A stretch of DNA of 64,000 nt from Candidatus Physcousia equi (GCA_018065005.1 JAGHUD010000013.1:1-64000), one strand, 5' to 3'; numbered from the stretch's first letter, positions 9,419 through 19,171 are shown. Notes: generated by a model not told the origin, from the sequence alone. Made by a program: numbers and translations.

Positions 9419-11983
9419 ATGAAAATCAAAGCAAGCAACAGCAATCAGGTGAACTTCCGCCCCATCACGGTGCATAGTAACATCCCTGAGTCGCTGAACA
9501 AATTGGAAGAGTTGGCCCACAACATGTGGTGGGCATGGAACCACGACTGCCGCAGTCTGTTCCGCGACCTCGACGAGGAACTCTTCGAAGACGTGAAGCA
9601 GAACCCCGTACTCCTCCTCGAGCGTATCGACCACGACAAGATGGAGGCTATGGCCGCCGACAAGGCATTCATCAAGAAGATGGATGGTGTTTACAAGCAA
9701 TTCCGTGAGTACATGGACGTAGAGCCCGACAAGAAGCGCGCCAGCGTTGCTTATCTCTGCATGGAGTATGGTCTCAACCAGGTGCTCAAGATCTATTCAG
9801 GTGGTCTCGGCATCCTCGCCGGCGACTACATCAAGGAAGCCTCAGACTCCAATGTCGACATGTGCGCAGTGGGTTTCCTCTATCGCTTCGGATATTTCAC
9901 TCAGACCCTCTCAATGGATGGTCAGCAGATTGCCAACTATGAGGCACAGAACTTCGGTTCGCTGCCCATCGAACAGCAGATGAACGAGGATGGCACACCC
10001 ATGGTCATCGACGTTCCCTATATGAATTACCACGTTCACGCCCTCGTATGGCGTGTCAATGTGGGTCGTGTCAAGCTCTATCTGCTCGACACAGACAACG
10101 ATATGAACTCTGAGTTTGACCGCCCCATCACCCACGCCCTCTATGGTGGCGATTGGGAGAACCGTCTCAAGCAGGAGATCCTGCTTGGTATCGGTGGTGT
10201 GCTCCTGCTCAAGAAGCTCGGCATCAAGAAGGATGTCTATCACTGCAACGAGGGCCATGCTGCGCTCTGCAACGTGCAGCGCCTCGTCGACTACGTGCAG
10301 GAAGGCTTCACCTTCAACCAGGCAATGGAGCTCGTTCGTACCTCTTCGCTTTACACCGTTCACACCCCCGTGCCTGCCGGTCACGACTACTTCGACGAGG
10401 GACTCTTCTCAAAGTACATGAGCGGTTATCCACAGCTCCTCGGCATCACCTGGGATGAGTTCATCGGCATGGGCCGCATGAACCCCGAAGACCACAGCGA
10501 GCGCTTCTGCATGTCCACCTTTGCTTGCAACACCTCGCAGGAGGTAAATGGTGTGAGCTGGCTCCATGGCGAGGTCAGCAAGAAGATGTTCAACGGCATC
10601 TGGCCCGGCTACTATCCCGAGGAGAGCCACGTGGGTTATGTCACCAACGGTGTGCACTTCCCCACATGGTGTGCCAACGAGTGGCGCAAGCTCTATGCTA
10701 AGCACTTCGATGCCAGCCACCTCGCCGACCAGTCAAACCAGAGCATCTGGGAGGCAATCTACAAAGTCAGCGACGACGAAATCTGGAAGACCCGCATGGC
10801 GCTCAAGACAAAGCTCGTCGACTACATCCGCGAACAGTTCCGCGAGAGCTGGCTCAAGAATCAGGGCGACCCTAGTCGCGTTGTCAACCTCATGGACAAG
10901 ATCAACCCCAACGCACTGCTCATCGGTTTCGGTCGTCGCTTCGCCACCTACAAGCGTGCACACCTCCTCTTCACCGACCTGGAGCGTCTCGCCAAGATTG
11001 TCAACAACCCCAACTACCCCGTTCAGTTCCTCTACACGGGTAAGGCTCATCCCGCTGATGGTGCAGGTCAGGGTCTCATCAAGAAGATCTACGAAATCAG
11101 CCAGCGTCCTGAGTTCCTCGGCAAGATCATCTTCCTCGAAAACTACGACATGCAGCTGGCTCGCCGCCTCGTGAGCGGTGTCGACATCTGGATGAACACG
11201 CCCACACGTCCCCTCGAAGCATCGGGCACCTCTGGCGAGAAGGCAGAGATGAACGGTGTTGTCAACCTCTCCGTGCTCGACGGATGGTGGTATGAAGGCT
11301 ATCGCGAAGGTGCAGGCTACGCACTCACCGCAAAGCGTACCTACCAGAACCAGGCTCATCAGGATCAGCTCGATGCTGCTACCATCTACAACATGCTCGA
11401 GAATGAGATCATGCCTCTCTACTACGCACGCAACTCTAAGGGCTACAGCTCAGGTTGGGTGAAGGTCATCAAGAACTCTATTGCTCAGATCGCACCTCAC
11501 TACACCATGAAGCGTCAGCTCGACGACTACTATAGCCGTTTCTACAACAAGCTGCGCGACCGCCGCAACCTCCTTGAGGCTAACGAGTGCAAGCTCGCCA
11601 AGGACATCGCAAACTGGAAGGAGACCGTTGCTGAACGTTGGGATGCCATCAAGATTGTGTCGGCAACCAAGCCCGAAGATGTACTCTCTGGCAACATCTC
11701 TGCTGGTCAGAAGTACACCATCCGCATCGTAGTCGATGAGGCTGGTCTGCAGGATGCACTGGGTCTCGAACTCGTCACACTCACCACCGACAGCGAAGGT
11801 GTCGACCACGTCTACAGCGTTGAGCCCTTCAAGGTGGTTGGCAACGAAGGCAACCTCTACACCTTCGAGCTCGAGCACATGCTCAACAATGCTGGCTGCT
11901 TCAAGGTGGCTTACCGTCTCTTCCCCAAGAACGAGAATCTGCCCCACCGTCAGGACTTCTGCTACGTTCGCTGGTTCAACTAA
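9419..11983 (+). CDS. glgP: Alpha-glucan (glycogen) phosphorylase, GT35
   Basis: It releases glucose-1-phosphate from glycogen or maltodextrin using pyridoxal phosphate. The product is 854 aa. The N-terminal segment [18 protein letters not shown] and the [26 protein letters not shown] region are characteristic of the shorter bacterial alpha-glucan phosphorylase subfamily. CNEGHAAL, the [12 protein letters not shown] segment and [14 protein letters not shown], which holds the PLP-binding Lys, are present, followed by [13 protein letters not shown]. The last 150 residues form a beta-rich C-terminal domain. It is the second gene of the glycogen operon and ends 25 bp before an intrinsic terminator. 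Confidence 0.95.
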   Translation: MKIKASNSNQVNFRPITVHSNIPESLNKLEELAHNMWWAWNHDCRSLFRDLDEELFEDVKQNPVLLLERIDHDKMEAMAADKAFIKKMDGVYKQFREYMDVEPDKKRASVAYLCMEYGLNQVLKIYSGGLGILAGDYIKEASDSNVDMCAVGFLYRFGYFTQTLSMDGQQIANYEAQNFGSLPIEQQMNEDGTPMVIDVPYMNYHVHALVWRVNVGRVKLYLLDTDNDMNSEFDRPITHALYGGDWENRLKQEILLGIGGVLLLKKLGIKKDVYHCNEGHAALCNVQRLVDYVQEGFTFNQAMELVRTSSLYTVHTPVPAGHDYFDEGLFSKYMSGYPQLLGITWDEFIGMGRMNPEDHSERFCMSTFACNTSQEVNGVSWLHGEVSKKMFNGIWPGYYPEESHVGYVTNGVHFPTWCANEWRKLYAKHFDASHLADQSNQSIWEAIYKVSDDEIWKTRMALKTKLVDYIREQFRESWLKNQGDPSRVVNLMDKINPNALLIGFGRRFATYKRAHLLFTDLERLAKIVNNPNYPVQFLYTGKAHPADGAGQGLIKKIYEISQRPEFLGKIIFLENYDMQLARRLVSGVDIWMNTPTRPLEASGTSGEKAEMNGVVNLSVLDGWWYEGYREGAGYALTAKRTYQNQAHQDQLDAATIYNMLENEIMPLYYARNSKGYSSGWVKVIKNSIAQIAPHYTMKRQLDDYYSRFYNKLRDRRNLLEANECKLAKDIANWKETVAERWDAIKIVSATKPEDVLSGNISAGQKYTIRIVVDEAGLQDALGLELVTLTTDSEGVDHVYSVEPFKVVGNEGNLYTFELEHMLNNAGCFKVAYRLFPKNENLPHRQDFCYVRWFN

Positions 11984-12008
11984 GATACAGCCGAAACATA
12001 ATAAAAAA

Positions 12009-12042
12009 ACGGGATGCGTCACTAAAACGCATCCCGTTTTTT
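12009..12042 (+). terminator. Intrinsic terminator of the glycogen operon
   Basis: A perfect 11-bp stem, ACGGGATGCGT/ACGCATCCCGT, with a 7-nt loop is followed by six T. Confidence 0.95.
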
Positions 12043-12252
12043 GTTCTCCCCCCCCTCTCTTCATGTCCCAACCTCAGCACACCGTATTGCGTCTTGGTTA
12101 AAATAATCGTCAAAAGAATAGAACCAAAAATTCCAATAATTATAATAATTATGGTATACAGTGAGTCGGCATCTACGTTATAGTAATTATTGCGTCAGCA
12201 AGAGCACATGCGCATGAGGCAGAGAAAACTGTGTATCTGCACCAGTGCAAAC

Positions 12253-12283
12253 AAAAAAGGAGAGCGTCATGCTCTCCTTTTTT
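12253..12283 (+). terminator. Orphan intrinsic terminator in a gene-free gap
   Basis: AAAAAAGGAGAGC pairs perfectly with GCTCTCCTTTTTT across a 5-nt loop. No open reading frame lies between it and the preceding terminator at 12009-12042. The A and T tracts on either side would let it act in both directions. It may end a small RNA, or argF' transcripts from the minus strand. Confidence 0.85.
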
Positions 12284-12334
12284 AGTGAATATGCCACAAA
12301 TAGGGTGATTACTTTCTATATTACGATTTTTCTG

Positions 12335-12422
12335 TTTCCGCTGCAGAACTTTTTAGTTTCCCTTGCAGAACTTTTCAGTTTCTGCTACAGAACTTTTTAG
12401 TTTCTGCTGCAGAAATTTTTAT
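12335..12422. repeat. Tandem array A: four 22-bp near-palindromic units
   Basis: Units run 12335-12356, 12357-12378, 12379-12400 and 12401-12422. The core is TTTCTGCTGCAGAAC followed by TTTT(T/C)AG. Degenerate traces continue to about 12450. The same family recurs at 30125-30212 and 49598-49685. It lies about 135 bp beyond the argF' stop. The rest of the 12044-12556 gap holds only the orphan terminator and an AT-rich near-palindrome around 12136-12153. Confidence 0.9.
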
Positions 12423-12556
12423 TTCCACAGCGGCCACTATCAATTTCCGCTAAAAGAGTCATCGGATGAGAGCCGAGACAGAGTTGTGCGCACACTGCTG
12501 CTCGCAGCCCAAATGAGTTGGTCGTAGGCAGTGCTCTCAACTGATTTCAGGAAGGG

Positions 12557-13528
12557 TCAGAGACTCTCGAGGATGCGCTTGAGCACCACGGTGGCAGAGA
12601 TCTCGCGGTTGGCTGCCTCGGGGATGACGAGCGAGTTGGGCGATTCGATGACTTCGTCGGTGACAATCATGTTGCGGCGAACGGGCAGGCAGTGCATGAA
12701 CTTGCCGTTGTTGGTGACTGCCATCTGACGCGCGCCGACGGTCCACGAGAGCCATTTGTGGTAGTCCTCGAGGATCTCGCCATACTGCTCCGGACGTGTC
12801 ACGCCCGGGCAGCTCCAGTTTTTGGCATAGATGAAGTCTGCCCCCTCGAAGGCTTTCATCTGGTCGTATTCAACCTGGGCGTTGCCCACGAACTGCGGAT
12901 CGAGCTCGTAGCCCTCAGGGTGGGTGATGACGAAGTCCACATCAGCCTCGTTCATCCACTCAGCAAAGGAGTTGGGCACAGCCTGCGGCAATGCCTTGGG
13001 GTGGGGTGCCCAGGTGAGCACCACTTTGGGGCGAGCCTTCTGCTTGTGCTCCTCAATGGTGATGAGGTCGGCAAATGCCTGAAGAGGATGCACCGTGGCG
13101 GTCTCCATGGCAAAGATGGGGCGTCCGCTGTGCTTGACAAACTGGTGATAGACCGTTTCGGCATAGTCGTAGTCGCGGTCTTTGAGTCCTGCAAAACTGC
13201 GTATGCCAATGATGTCGCAATAGGAACTCATGACGGGGATAGCCTCTAGGAGGTGTTCGCTCTTGTCGCTGTCCATGACCACGCCACGTTCCGTTTCGAG
13301 TTTCCATGCCCCTGCGTTCACATCGAGCACGATGACGTTCATGCCGAGGTTCTGTGCAGCTTTCTGTGTGGAGAGTCGCGTGCGCAGACTGTTGTTGAAG
13401 AAGACCAGCAGGCAAGTCTTGTTCTTGCCCAGCTCGCAGTATTTGTAGCGGTCCTTTTTGATTTCGCTCGCTTCATCCAGTGCCTGTTTGAGGTCTCCGA
13501 GGTCCTTTACGTTGAGAAATGATTTCAT
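12557..13528 (-). CDS. argF': N-succinylornithine carbamoyltransferase (argF')
   Basis: It carbamoylates N-succinyl- (or N-acetyl-) ornithine in the Bacteroidetes variant of arginine synthesis. The product is 323 aa. The carbamoyl-phosphate motif reads FFNNSLRTRLSTQ (residues 43-55) instead of the STRT of ordinary OTCases. ETATVHPLQAFADL carries the HPLQ motif and MHCLPVRRNMIV the C-terminal HCLP. The overall pattern matches the B. fragilis enzyme. At the published specificity position 90 (Pro in B. fragilis, as I recall) this protein has Ser in DSDKSEH, so the substrate deserves a check. It is last in the arg operon, 3 bp after the synthetase gene. Confidence 0.93.
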   Translation of the reverse strand: MKSFLNVKDLGDLKQALDEASEIKKDRYKYCELGKNKTCLLVFFNNSLRTRLSTQKAAQNLGMNVIVLDVNAGAWKLETERGVVMDSDKSEHLLEAIPVMSSYCDIIGIRSFAGLKDRDYDYAETVYHQFVKHSGRPIFAMETATVHPLQAFADLITIEEHKQKARPKVVLTWAPHPKALPQAVPNSFAEWMNEADVDFVITHPEGYELDPQFVGNAQVEYDQMKAFEGADFIYAKNWSCPGVTRPEQYGEILEDYHKWLSWTVGARQMAVTNNGKFMHCLPVRRNMIVTDEVIESPNSLVIPEAANREISATVVLKRILESL

Positions 13529-13531
13529 AAG

Positions 13532-15208
13532 CTACTGTTTCTTGTCCTTCTGTCGTATTTCCACGCGACGAATCTTTCCGGAGATGGTTTTAGGAAGTTC
13601 GTTGACGAACTCAATGATGCGTGGGTATTTGTAGGGAGCGGTCACCTGCTTCACATGGTTCTGCAGCTCCTTGACGAGGTCGTCGCCCTCTCTCTCCTTC
13701 CATTCCTTGCCCAGCACCACTGTGGCTTTGACCACCATGCCGCGGGTGTCGTCAGGCACACCCGTGATGGCGCACTCCACCACGGCGGGGTGGGTCATCA
13801 GTGCGCTCTCCACCTCGAAGGGACCGATGCGGTATCCGCTTGACTTGATGACGTCGTCGGCTCTGCCTTCAAACCAGTAGTAGCCGTCGGCGTCGCGCCA
13901 TGCCATGTCGCCCGTGAAATAGAAACCATCGTGCCATGACTCGCTGGTGTGCTCAACGTCGCGGTAGTACTCCTTGCAGAGGCCGATGGGCTTCTTGCCG
14001 TTCTTCAGGCTCAGCACGATCTCGCCTTTCTCGCCGTCCTCACAGGGTGTGAGGTCTGGGCGCAGGAGTGCGATGTCGTATTGTGTGTTGGGCTTGCCCA
14101 TGCTGCCGGGTTTGGGTGTCGTCCAGGGCATTGTGCCGAGTATCATGGTGGTCTCGGTCTGTCCGAATCCCTCCATCAGACGGATGCCGGTGCGCTGCAG
14201 GAACTTCTCGTAGACGGATGCGTTGAGCGCTTCGCCTGCTGTGGTGCAGTAGCGCAGCGAGGAGAGGTCATACTTGCTGAAGTCCTCGTGGATCATGAAG
14301 CGATAGACGGTGGGGGGAGCGCAGAAGGAGGTGATGCGATACTTCTCGATCTGGCTGAGCACCATGTCGGCGGTGAACTTTCCGTGGTCGTAGACAAAAA
14401 GGTCGGCACCGGCAAACCACTGTCCGTAGATGCGCCCCCATACTGCCTTTGCCCAGCCCGTGTCTGCCACGGTGAGGTGGATGCTGTTCTCGTCGAGGTT
14501 GTGCCAGAGAGCACCTGTGGTGATGTGTCCGATGGGCAGGAGGAAGTCGTGGATGACCATCTTGGGCTCGCCCGTGGTGCCGCTGGTGAAATACATGAGC
14601 ATGGTGTCCTCGTTGCTGTTGACGAAGCGCGGACGATGGAAGGGCTTTGCCTCCTTGACCTCCTTCTGATAGTCGTGGACGCCTTCAGGCACGTGGGGAC
14701 CGATGCTGATGACGCATTCGAGCGTGGGGCTCTCTGGGCGTGCCTTGTCGATTTCGGAGAGCACGTATTCGTCGCCCACACAAACGATGGCTTTCACCGA
14801 TGCTGCATTGTTGCGATAGATGATGTCGTGCTTGGTGAGCATGTGGGTGGCAGGTATCGCCACTGCTCCCAGCTTGTGGAGGGCAAGCATCGTGATCCAC
14901 CACTCGAAGCGACGCTTGAGGATGAGCATGACCATGTCGCCACGACCGATGCCGAGCGACTGGAGGTAGGATGCAGTCTGGTCGCTTTCGTTCTTCAGGT
15001 CGGCAAAGGTGAAGCGGCGCTCCTCTCCAGCCTCACTCGCCCACAGGAGTGCCTCCTTGTTGGGTTGGATGCGTGCCCATTCGTCCATCACGTCGTAGGC
15101 GAAGTTGAAGTTGAGAGGGACGATGAACTCGAGGTTCTTCTTGTAGTCCTCATCTGAAGTGAAGGTGGTTTGTCGCATGAAGCGACTAATGATAGGATTG
15201 TCTGTCAT
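13532..15208 (-). CDS. AMP-forming acyl-CoA/acetyl-CoA synthetase-like ligase
   Basis: It activates a carboxylic acid as acyl-AMP and then acyl-CoA. The product is 558 aa. The ANL superfamily motifs are all visible: TSGTTGEPKMV (P-loop-like), GFGQTETT, YWFEGRADDVIKSSGYRIGPFEVE (hinge Asp and A8 motif) and the catalytic Lys in PKTISGKIRRVE near the C-terminus. Its length and the EYYRDVEHTSESWHDGFYFTGD segment resemble medium-chain acyl-CoA synthetases of the acetyl-CoA synthetase type; the substrate is unknown. It lies between argD/cupin and argF', 9 bp after the cupin regulator, with which it forms a likely functional pair. Confidence 0.92.
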   Translation of the reverse strand: MTDNPIISRFMRQTTFTSDEDYKKNLEFIVPLNFNFAYDVMDEWARIQPNKEALLWASEAGEERRFTFADLKNESDQTASYLQSLGIGRGDMVMLILKRRFEWWITMLALHKLGAVAIPATHMLTKHDIIYRNNAASVKAIVCVGDEYVLSEIDKARPESPTLECVISIGPHVPEGVHDYQKEVKEAKPFHRPRFVNSNEDTMLMYFTSGTTGEPKMVIHDFLLPIGHITTGALWHNLDENSIHLTVADTGWAKAVWGRIYGQWFAGADLFVYDHGKFTADMVLSQIEKYRITSFCAPPTVYRFMIHEDFSKYDLSSLRYCTTAGEALNASVYEKFLQRTGIRLMEGFGQTETTMILGTMPWTTPKPGSMGKPNTQYDIALLRPDLTPCEDGEKGEIVLSLKNGKKPIGLCKEYYRDVEHTSESWHDGFYFTGDMAWRDADGYYWFEGRADDVIKSSGYRIGPFEVESALMTHPAVVECAITGVPDDTRGMVVKATVVLGKEWKEREGDDLVKELQNHVKQVTAPYKYPRIIEFVNELPKTISGKIRRVEIRQKDKKQ

Positions 15209-15217
15209 GTTGTCTTT

Positions 15218-15775
15218 TTAGATGATAACGGTGAGGAATTTGACGGATTTATCCTCAAGAGCACGCATGCAGTGGGGATGTGTTGTGTCGAAATAGATGC
15301 TGTCGCCTTGGCGTAGTGTGATGACTTTCTCGTCGATGGTCAGTTCGAGTATGCCCTCAAAGACGATGATGAACTCTTGACCGTCGTGCACATTCTTTCG
15401 GTGGTTGCGGCCATCGGGCAGGGGGTCGATTTCGGTGAAGAAAGGCTCCATGGCACGACCTTTGAAGCCACTGGCAAGCGACTTGTACTTGTAGTCGTCG
15501 TGGCGGTCCACTTCGAGTCCCTGTCCTTGACGTGTGACAAAATAGCCGTTCATGCGTGGCTCTTCGCCAAAGAGCAGCACGTCAAGTGCAATGCCATAAG
15601 CTTTTGATATGCGTGTGAGGCGATAGACACCGGGGTCGCACTCGCCGTTTTCGATCTTCATGTAGTGCTCCACAGATGTTTCGCACACCTCAGCCATCTT
15701 GGTGAGGGGGATGTCGAAGATATCTCGCAGGCCCTTGAGTCGTTGGGCAATCTGTTTGTAGTTCTCTTCTGTCAT
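15218..15775 (-). CDS. HTH-cupin transcriptional regulator
   Basis: The product is 185 aa with an N-terminal XRE-type helix-turn-helix (LTKMAEVCETSVEHYMKIENGECDP, about residues 24-48) and a C-terminal cupin barrel (HDGQEFIIVFEGILELTIDEK to GDSIYFDTTHPHCMRAL), with likely ligand residues His and Glu in the first motif and His in the second. This architecture suits a small-molecule-sensing regulator. Its ATG overlaps the argD stop by 4 bp (ATGA), so it is translationally coupled to argD. It precedes the acyl-CoA synthetase gene directly, the simplest candidate for shared ligand chemistry. Confidence 0.9.
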   Translation of the reverse strand: MTEENYKQIAQRLKGLRDIFDIPLTKMAEVCETSVEHYMKIENGECDPGVYRLTRISKAYGIALDVLLFGEEPRMNGYFVTRQGQGLEVDRHDDYKYKSLASGFKGRAMEPFFTEIDPLPDGRNHRKNVHDGQEFIIVFEGILELTIDEKVITLRQGDSIYFDTTHPHCMRALEDKSVKFLTVII

Positions 15776-16920
15776 AATAAAACTGTTTTTAGTGTGTGGA
15801 TAAAGCGTGCTGCTTCTTCCATACTCAGGCAGAGTGGGGGGAGGAGGCGGATGACGTTAGTGCCTGAGCAGCCGGTGAAGACGTGTGCCTCATGGATGAG
15901 GCGAGTGCGGGGCTCCTTGTAGGGGATGTCGAGCTCGATGCCGATCATCAATCCGCGACCGCGCACGTTCACAATGTGCTGTGAGCCGGGTTCGCCTGAG
16001 TGCTGGTACTTCTTGAGCTCGTCGATGAGGTATGCGCCAACCTTGTCTGCCTGCTCCACGAGTCCTTCCTGCTCGATGACGTCGAGCACGGCAAGCGCAC
16101 CGGCACAGCCGAGATGGTTGCCGCCAAAGGTGGTGCCGAGCTGACCATACACGGGGGCGAATTTCGGCGCGATGAGCACACCGCCCATGGGGTAGCCGTT
16201 GCAGATGCCTTTAGCCACCGTGATGATGTCGGGGCGCACGTTGAGCCACTGGTGGGCAAAGAACTTGCCGCTGCGCCCGTAGCCACACTGAATCTCGTCG
16301 CAGATGAGCACGGTGTTGGTGGCGTCGCAGAGCTGGCGCAACTGCTGCATGAAGTTGGCTTCGACCATGCGTATGCCGCCCACGCCTTGTATGCACTCGA
16401 TGATGACGGCGCAGACGTCTTGCTTCTCCAGTTCAGCTTTCCAGGCGTCGATGTCGTTGATGGGGAGATAGGTGACGTGGCCATTGTCATTGATGGGCGC
16501 AATGATCTTGGGGTTGTGGGTTGCCTCGACGGCTAAAGAGGTGCGGCCATGGAAGGCTTTCTCCTGAGCCAGGATGCGGGTGCGTCCGTTGTAGAAGGAG
16601 GCGAGCTTCATGGCGTTCTCATTGGCTTCTGCTCCACTGTTGATGAGGAACAGGCTGTAGTCCTCATAGCCGCTCGCTTTTCCCAACCGTGAGGCAAACT
16701 CCTTTTGCAAGGGGTTCTGCACGGAGTTGCTGTAGAAACCGATTTTTGCCACCTGCTGACTGATGGCGTCAACGTAGTGGGGGTGGGCATGTCCGATGCT
16801 GATGACGGCGTGGCCGCCATAGAGGTCGAGATACTCTTGTCCCTGATCGTCCCAGACACGACATCCCTTGCCGCGCTCGATGGTGATGGGAAACAGTGGA
16901 TATACGTCAAATAGATTCAT
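15772..16920 (-). CDS. argD: Acetyl-/succinylornithine aminotransferase
   Basis: This PLP enzyme converts acylglutamate semialdehyde to acylornithine in arginine synthesis. The product is 382 aa. Class III aminotransferase features are NSGAEANENAMKLA, the AFHGRT segment, VLICDEIQCGYGRSGKFFA with the PLP-binding Asp, and the Schiff-base Lys in TVAKGICNGYPMGG. TTFGGNHLGCAGALAVL follows. It lies 27 bp after argC and is coupled to the cupin regulator. The succinyl or acetyl preference cannot be read from sequence, but should match the argF' downstream. Confidence 0.94.
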   Translation of the reverse strand: MNLFDVYPLFPITIERGKGCRVWDDQGQEYLDLYGGHAVISIGHAHPHYVDAISQQVAKIGFYSNSVQNPLQKEFASRLGKASGYEDYSLFLINSGAEANENAMKLASFYNGRTRILAQEKAFHGRTSLAVEATHNPKIIAPINDNGHVTYLPINDIDAWKAELEKQDVCAVIIECIQGVGGIRMVEANFMQQLRQLCDATNTVLICDEIQCGYGRSGKFFAHQWLNVRPDIITVAKGICNGYPMGGVLIAPKFAPVYGQLGTTFGGNHLGCAGALAVLDVIEQEGLVEQADKVGAYLIDELKKYQHSGEPGSQHIVNVRGRGLMIGIELDIPYKEPRTRLIHEAHVFTGCSGTNVIRLLPPLCLSMEEAARFIHTLKTVLL

Positions 16921-16947
16921 GATGACTTTGGCTTGTGTGTGTTATGT

Positions 16948-17979
16948 TTAGAATGCGCTCGCCTTGAGCTGGAGTCCGGCGCGTTCGTCGAGTCCGAACA
17001 TGAGGTTCATGTTCTGCACCGCTTGACCGACGGCTCCCTTGAGGAGGTTGTCGATGGCGGAGGTGACGACAACTTTTCTGCCGAAGACGTCGGCATGGAC
17101 GAGTGCCTTGTTGGTGTTGACCACTTGCTTGAGGTCGATGGCTTTGTTGCTGTAGTGTGTGAAAACTGCTTCTGCATAGTAGTCACGGAAGAGCGATGCG
17201 ACGTGGCTCGCCTCCATGCCCTTGTCGAGTGTGACCACGGAGGTGCAGAAGATGCCGCGTGCGAAGTCGCCGCGATAGGGGATGAAGTCGACGGTGATGC
17301 CTGCCTCCTGCATGTAGTCGAAACCTGTTTCGAGGGTGTCGATGGCGCGCGGAGCGGTGTCGGGGCGCAGCTCGTTCAGCGTCTGGCAAATCTCGTGGAG
17401 GTGCTGGTGGGTGAAGAGTTTGTAGGTGGAGAAATTGTTGTTGCGCCAAGAGAAGTGGGTGGTTGCACCCGGCTTCTGGCCGGCTCCTGTGCTGCCTGTG
17501 ATGGCATTCACGCTCACATCGTGCGTGAGCAGTCCGGCTTTGGCCAAGGGGAGCAGCGCTAATTGGATGCAGGTGGCAAAGCAGCCGGGGTTGGCAAGGT
17601 GCTGGCAATGTTTGATGGCGTCGCGATGCGTCTCGGGCAATCCGTAGACGTAGTCGTGGCTGCCTGCTATGCGGAAGTCTTGCGCCAGGTCGATGATCTT
17701 CACGCCCTCCGGTATGGTGTGATCCTTGAGGAAGGCTTCGCTCTTGCCGTGTCCGAAACAAAAGAAGACGACGTCGACCTGGTCGAAAGGCATCTCGCTG
17801 GAAAACTCCAGTTCCGTTTCGCCAAGAAGACCTTCATGGACATCGCAGACCTTGTTTCCTGCGTTCGACTCGCTATGGGCAAAGACTATGTCTGCCTCGG
17901 GGTGGTTGATCAGCAGGCGAATCAGTTCGCCACCAGTGTAGCCTGCTGCACCCAATATGCCTACTTTAACGTTCTTCAT
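16948..17979 (-). CDS. argC: N-acetyl/succinyl-gamma-glutamyl-phosphate reductase
   Basis: It performs NADPH-dependent reduction of acylglutamyl phosphate to the semialdehyde. The product is 343 aa. The N-terminal GILGAAGYTGGELIRLL is the nucleotide-binding loop (about residues 8-24), and NPGCFATCIQLALLPL holds the catalytic Cys. HFSWRNNNFSTYKLFTHQH and FIPYRGDFARGIFCT (substrate and His region) follow. Its start overlaps the argG stop by 14 bp. argB (the kinase) and argH are not in the window. Confidence 0.95.
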   Translation of the reverse strand: MKNVKVGILGAAGYTGGELIRLLINHPEADIVFAHSESNAGNKVCDVHEGLLGETELEFSSEMPFDQVDVVFFCFGHGKSEAFLKDHTIPEGVKIIDLAQDFRIAGSHDYVYGLPETHRDAIKHCQHLANPGCFATCIQLALLPLAKAGLLTHDVSVNAITGSTGAGQKPGATTHFSWRNNNFSTYKLFTHQHLHEICQTLNELRPDTAPRAIDTLETGFDYMQEAGITVDFIPYRGDFARGIFCTSVVTLDKGMEASHVASLFRDYYAEAVFTHYSNKAIDLKQVVNTNKALVHADVFGRKVVVTSAIDNLLKGAVGQAVQNMNLMFGLDERAGLQLKASAF

Positions 17980-19171
17980 CGGGGTGTGCCAGATAGTATG
18001 CGCGTAATGGAGTTGAAGTCACCTTGATGAAGCCCTTGGCGTCCTCGCTGGTCCAGGCTTTCGCCGTTTCGCCATACTCGCCCAGCTTGTTCTTGACGAG
18101 GTCGTTGGGCGAATCCACACCGATGGTCTGGAAGCCGAGCGGACGCAGTTCGAGCGTTACCTCGCCCGTCACGTTGCGCTGCGAAGAGGTGAGCATGGCT
18201 TCGATGTCGGGCATGACAGGCTCCAGATACTGACTCTCGTGGAGGAACATGCCATACCAGTTGGCGACTTGCTCCTTCCAATACTGCTGCCACTTGGAAA
18301 GGGTGAACTTCTCTAGATAACGGTGGGCAGCAATGATGAGCATGGGAGCTGCTGCCTCAAAGCCTACGCGTCCCTTGATGCCGATGATGGTGTCGCCCAC
18401 ATGGCAGTCGCGACCGATGCCGTATGCGGCACCAATCTCTTCGACGGCTTGGATGGCCTTGATCTTGTCTTCGTAGGCGACACCATTCACGGAGCAGAGT
18501 TCACCTTTGTCGAAACCAAGGGTCAGTGTTTCGGGACCCTCTTTGGTGACGTGCTTGAGATAGGCTGACTCGGGCAGTCCCTGCTTGGAGTCGAGTATCT
18601 CGCCACCACAGATGCTAGTGCCCCACAATCCTACGTTATAAGAATACTTGAGCTTGCTGAAGTCGGCAAAGTAGCCGTGAGCGTTCAGGTAGTCTACTTC
18701 TTCCTGACGGCTGAGGTTGCGGTCGCGGGTGAGGGTGATGATTTCCACACCGGGACACATGACGAGGAAGGTCATGTCGAAACGAATCTGGTCGTTGCCA
18801 GCTCCCGTCGAACCGTGGGCAATGGCGGTAGCGCCAATCTCCTTGGCGTAGCGTGCAATGGCGAGTGCTTGGAAGATGCGCTCTGAACTGACCGAGATGG
18901 GGTAGCAGTTGTTGCGAAGCACATTGCCGTAGACCATATACTTGAGCGACTTCTCATAGTACTCCTGGGTGACATCGAGTGTCACATACTTCACGGCGCC
19001 CAACTTGTAGGCGTTCTCTTCGTTCTGCTTCAGCTGTTCGGTACTGAAGCCGCCTGTGTTTGCGCATGCTGCGTACACTTCGTATCCCATCTCCTTGGTG
19101 AGATACATCACATTGTAACTTGTGTCAAGACCGCCACTGAAAGCGACCACTACTTTTTTCTTTTCTGCCAT
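17966..19171 (-). CDS. argG: Argininosuccinate synthase
   Basis: It joins citrulline and aspartate with ATP. The product is 401 aa from the ATG at 19171 (MAEKKKVVVAFSGGLDTSYN). An upstream in-frame extension to 19306 runs through the repeat-containing spacer and is rejected. The PP-loop SGGLDTS is at about residues 12-18, and AHGSTGAGNDQIRFD is the citrulline/ATP signature. It is the second structural gene after the GNAT gene, in an operon with argC. Confidence 0.95.
   Translation of the reverse strand: MAEKKKVVVAFSGGLDTSYNVMYLTKEMGYEVYAACANTGGFSTEQLKQNEENAYKLGAVKYVTLDVTQEYYEKSLKYMVYGNVLRNNCYPISVSSERIFQALAIARYAKEIGATAIAHGSTGAGNDQIRFDMTFLVMCPGVEIITLTRDRNLSRQEEVDYLNAHGYFADFSKLKYSYNVGLWGTSICGGEILDSKQGLPESAYLKHVTKEGPETLTLGFDKGELCSVNGVAYEDKIKAIQAVEEIGAAYGIGRDCHVGDTIIGIKGRVGFEAAAPMLIIAAHRYLEKFTLSKWQQYWKEQVANWYGMFLHESQYLEPVMPDIEAMLTSSQRNVTGEVTLELRPLGFQTIGVDSPNDLVKNKLGEYGETAKAWTSEDAKGFIKVTSTPLRAYYLAHPDEER

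Noticed and set aside
12335-12422. Short regular repeats at 12.3, 20.9, 22.9, 30.1 and 49.6 kb as CRISPR arrays
   Set aside because: Units are contiguous, with no unique spacers, units are only 22-26 bp in total, and no cas genes are in the window.
13949-15157. 402-codon plus-strand open frame opposite the acyl-CoA synthetase gene
   Set aside because: It is an antisense shadow of a complete ANL ligase.
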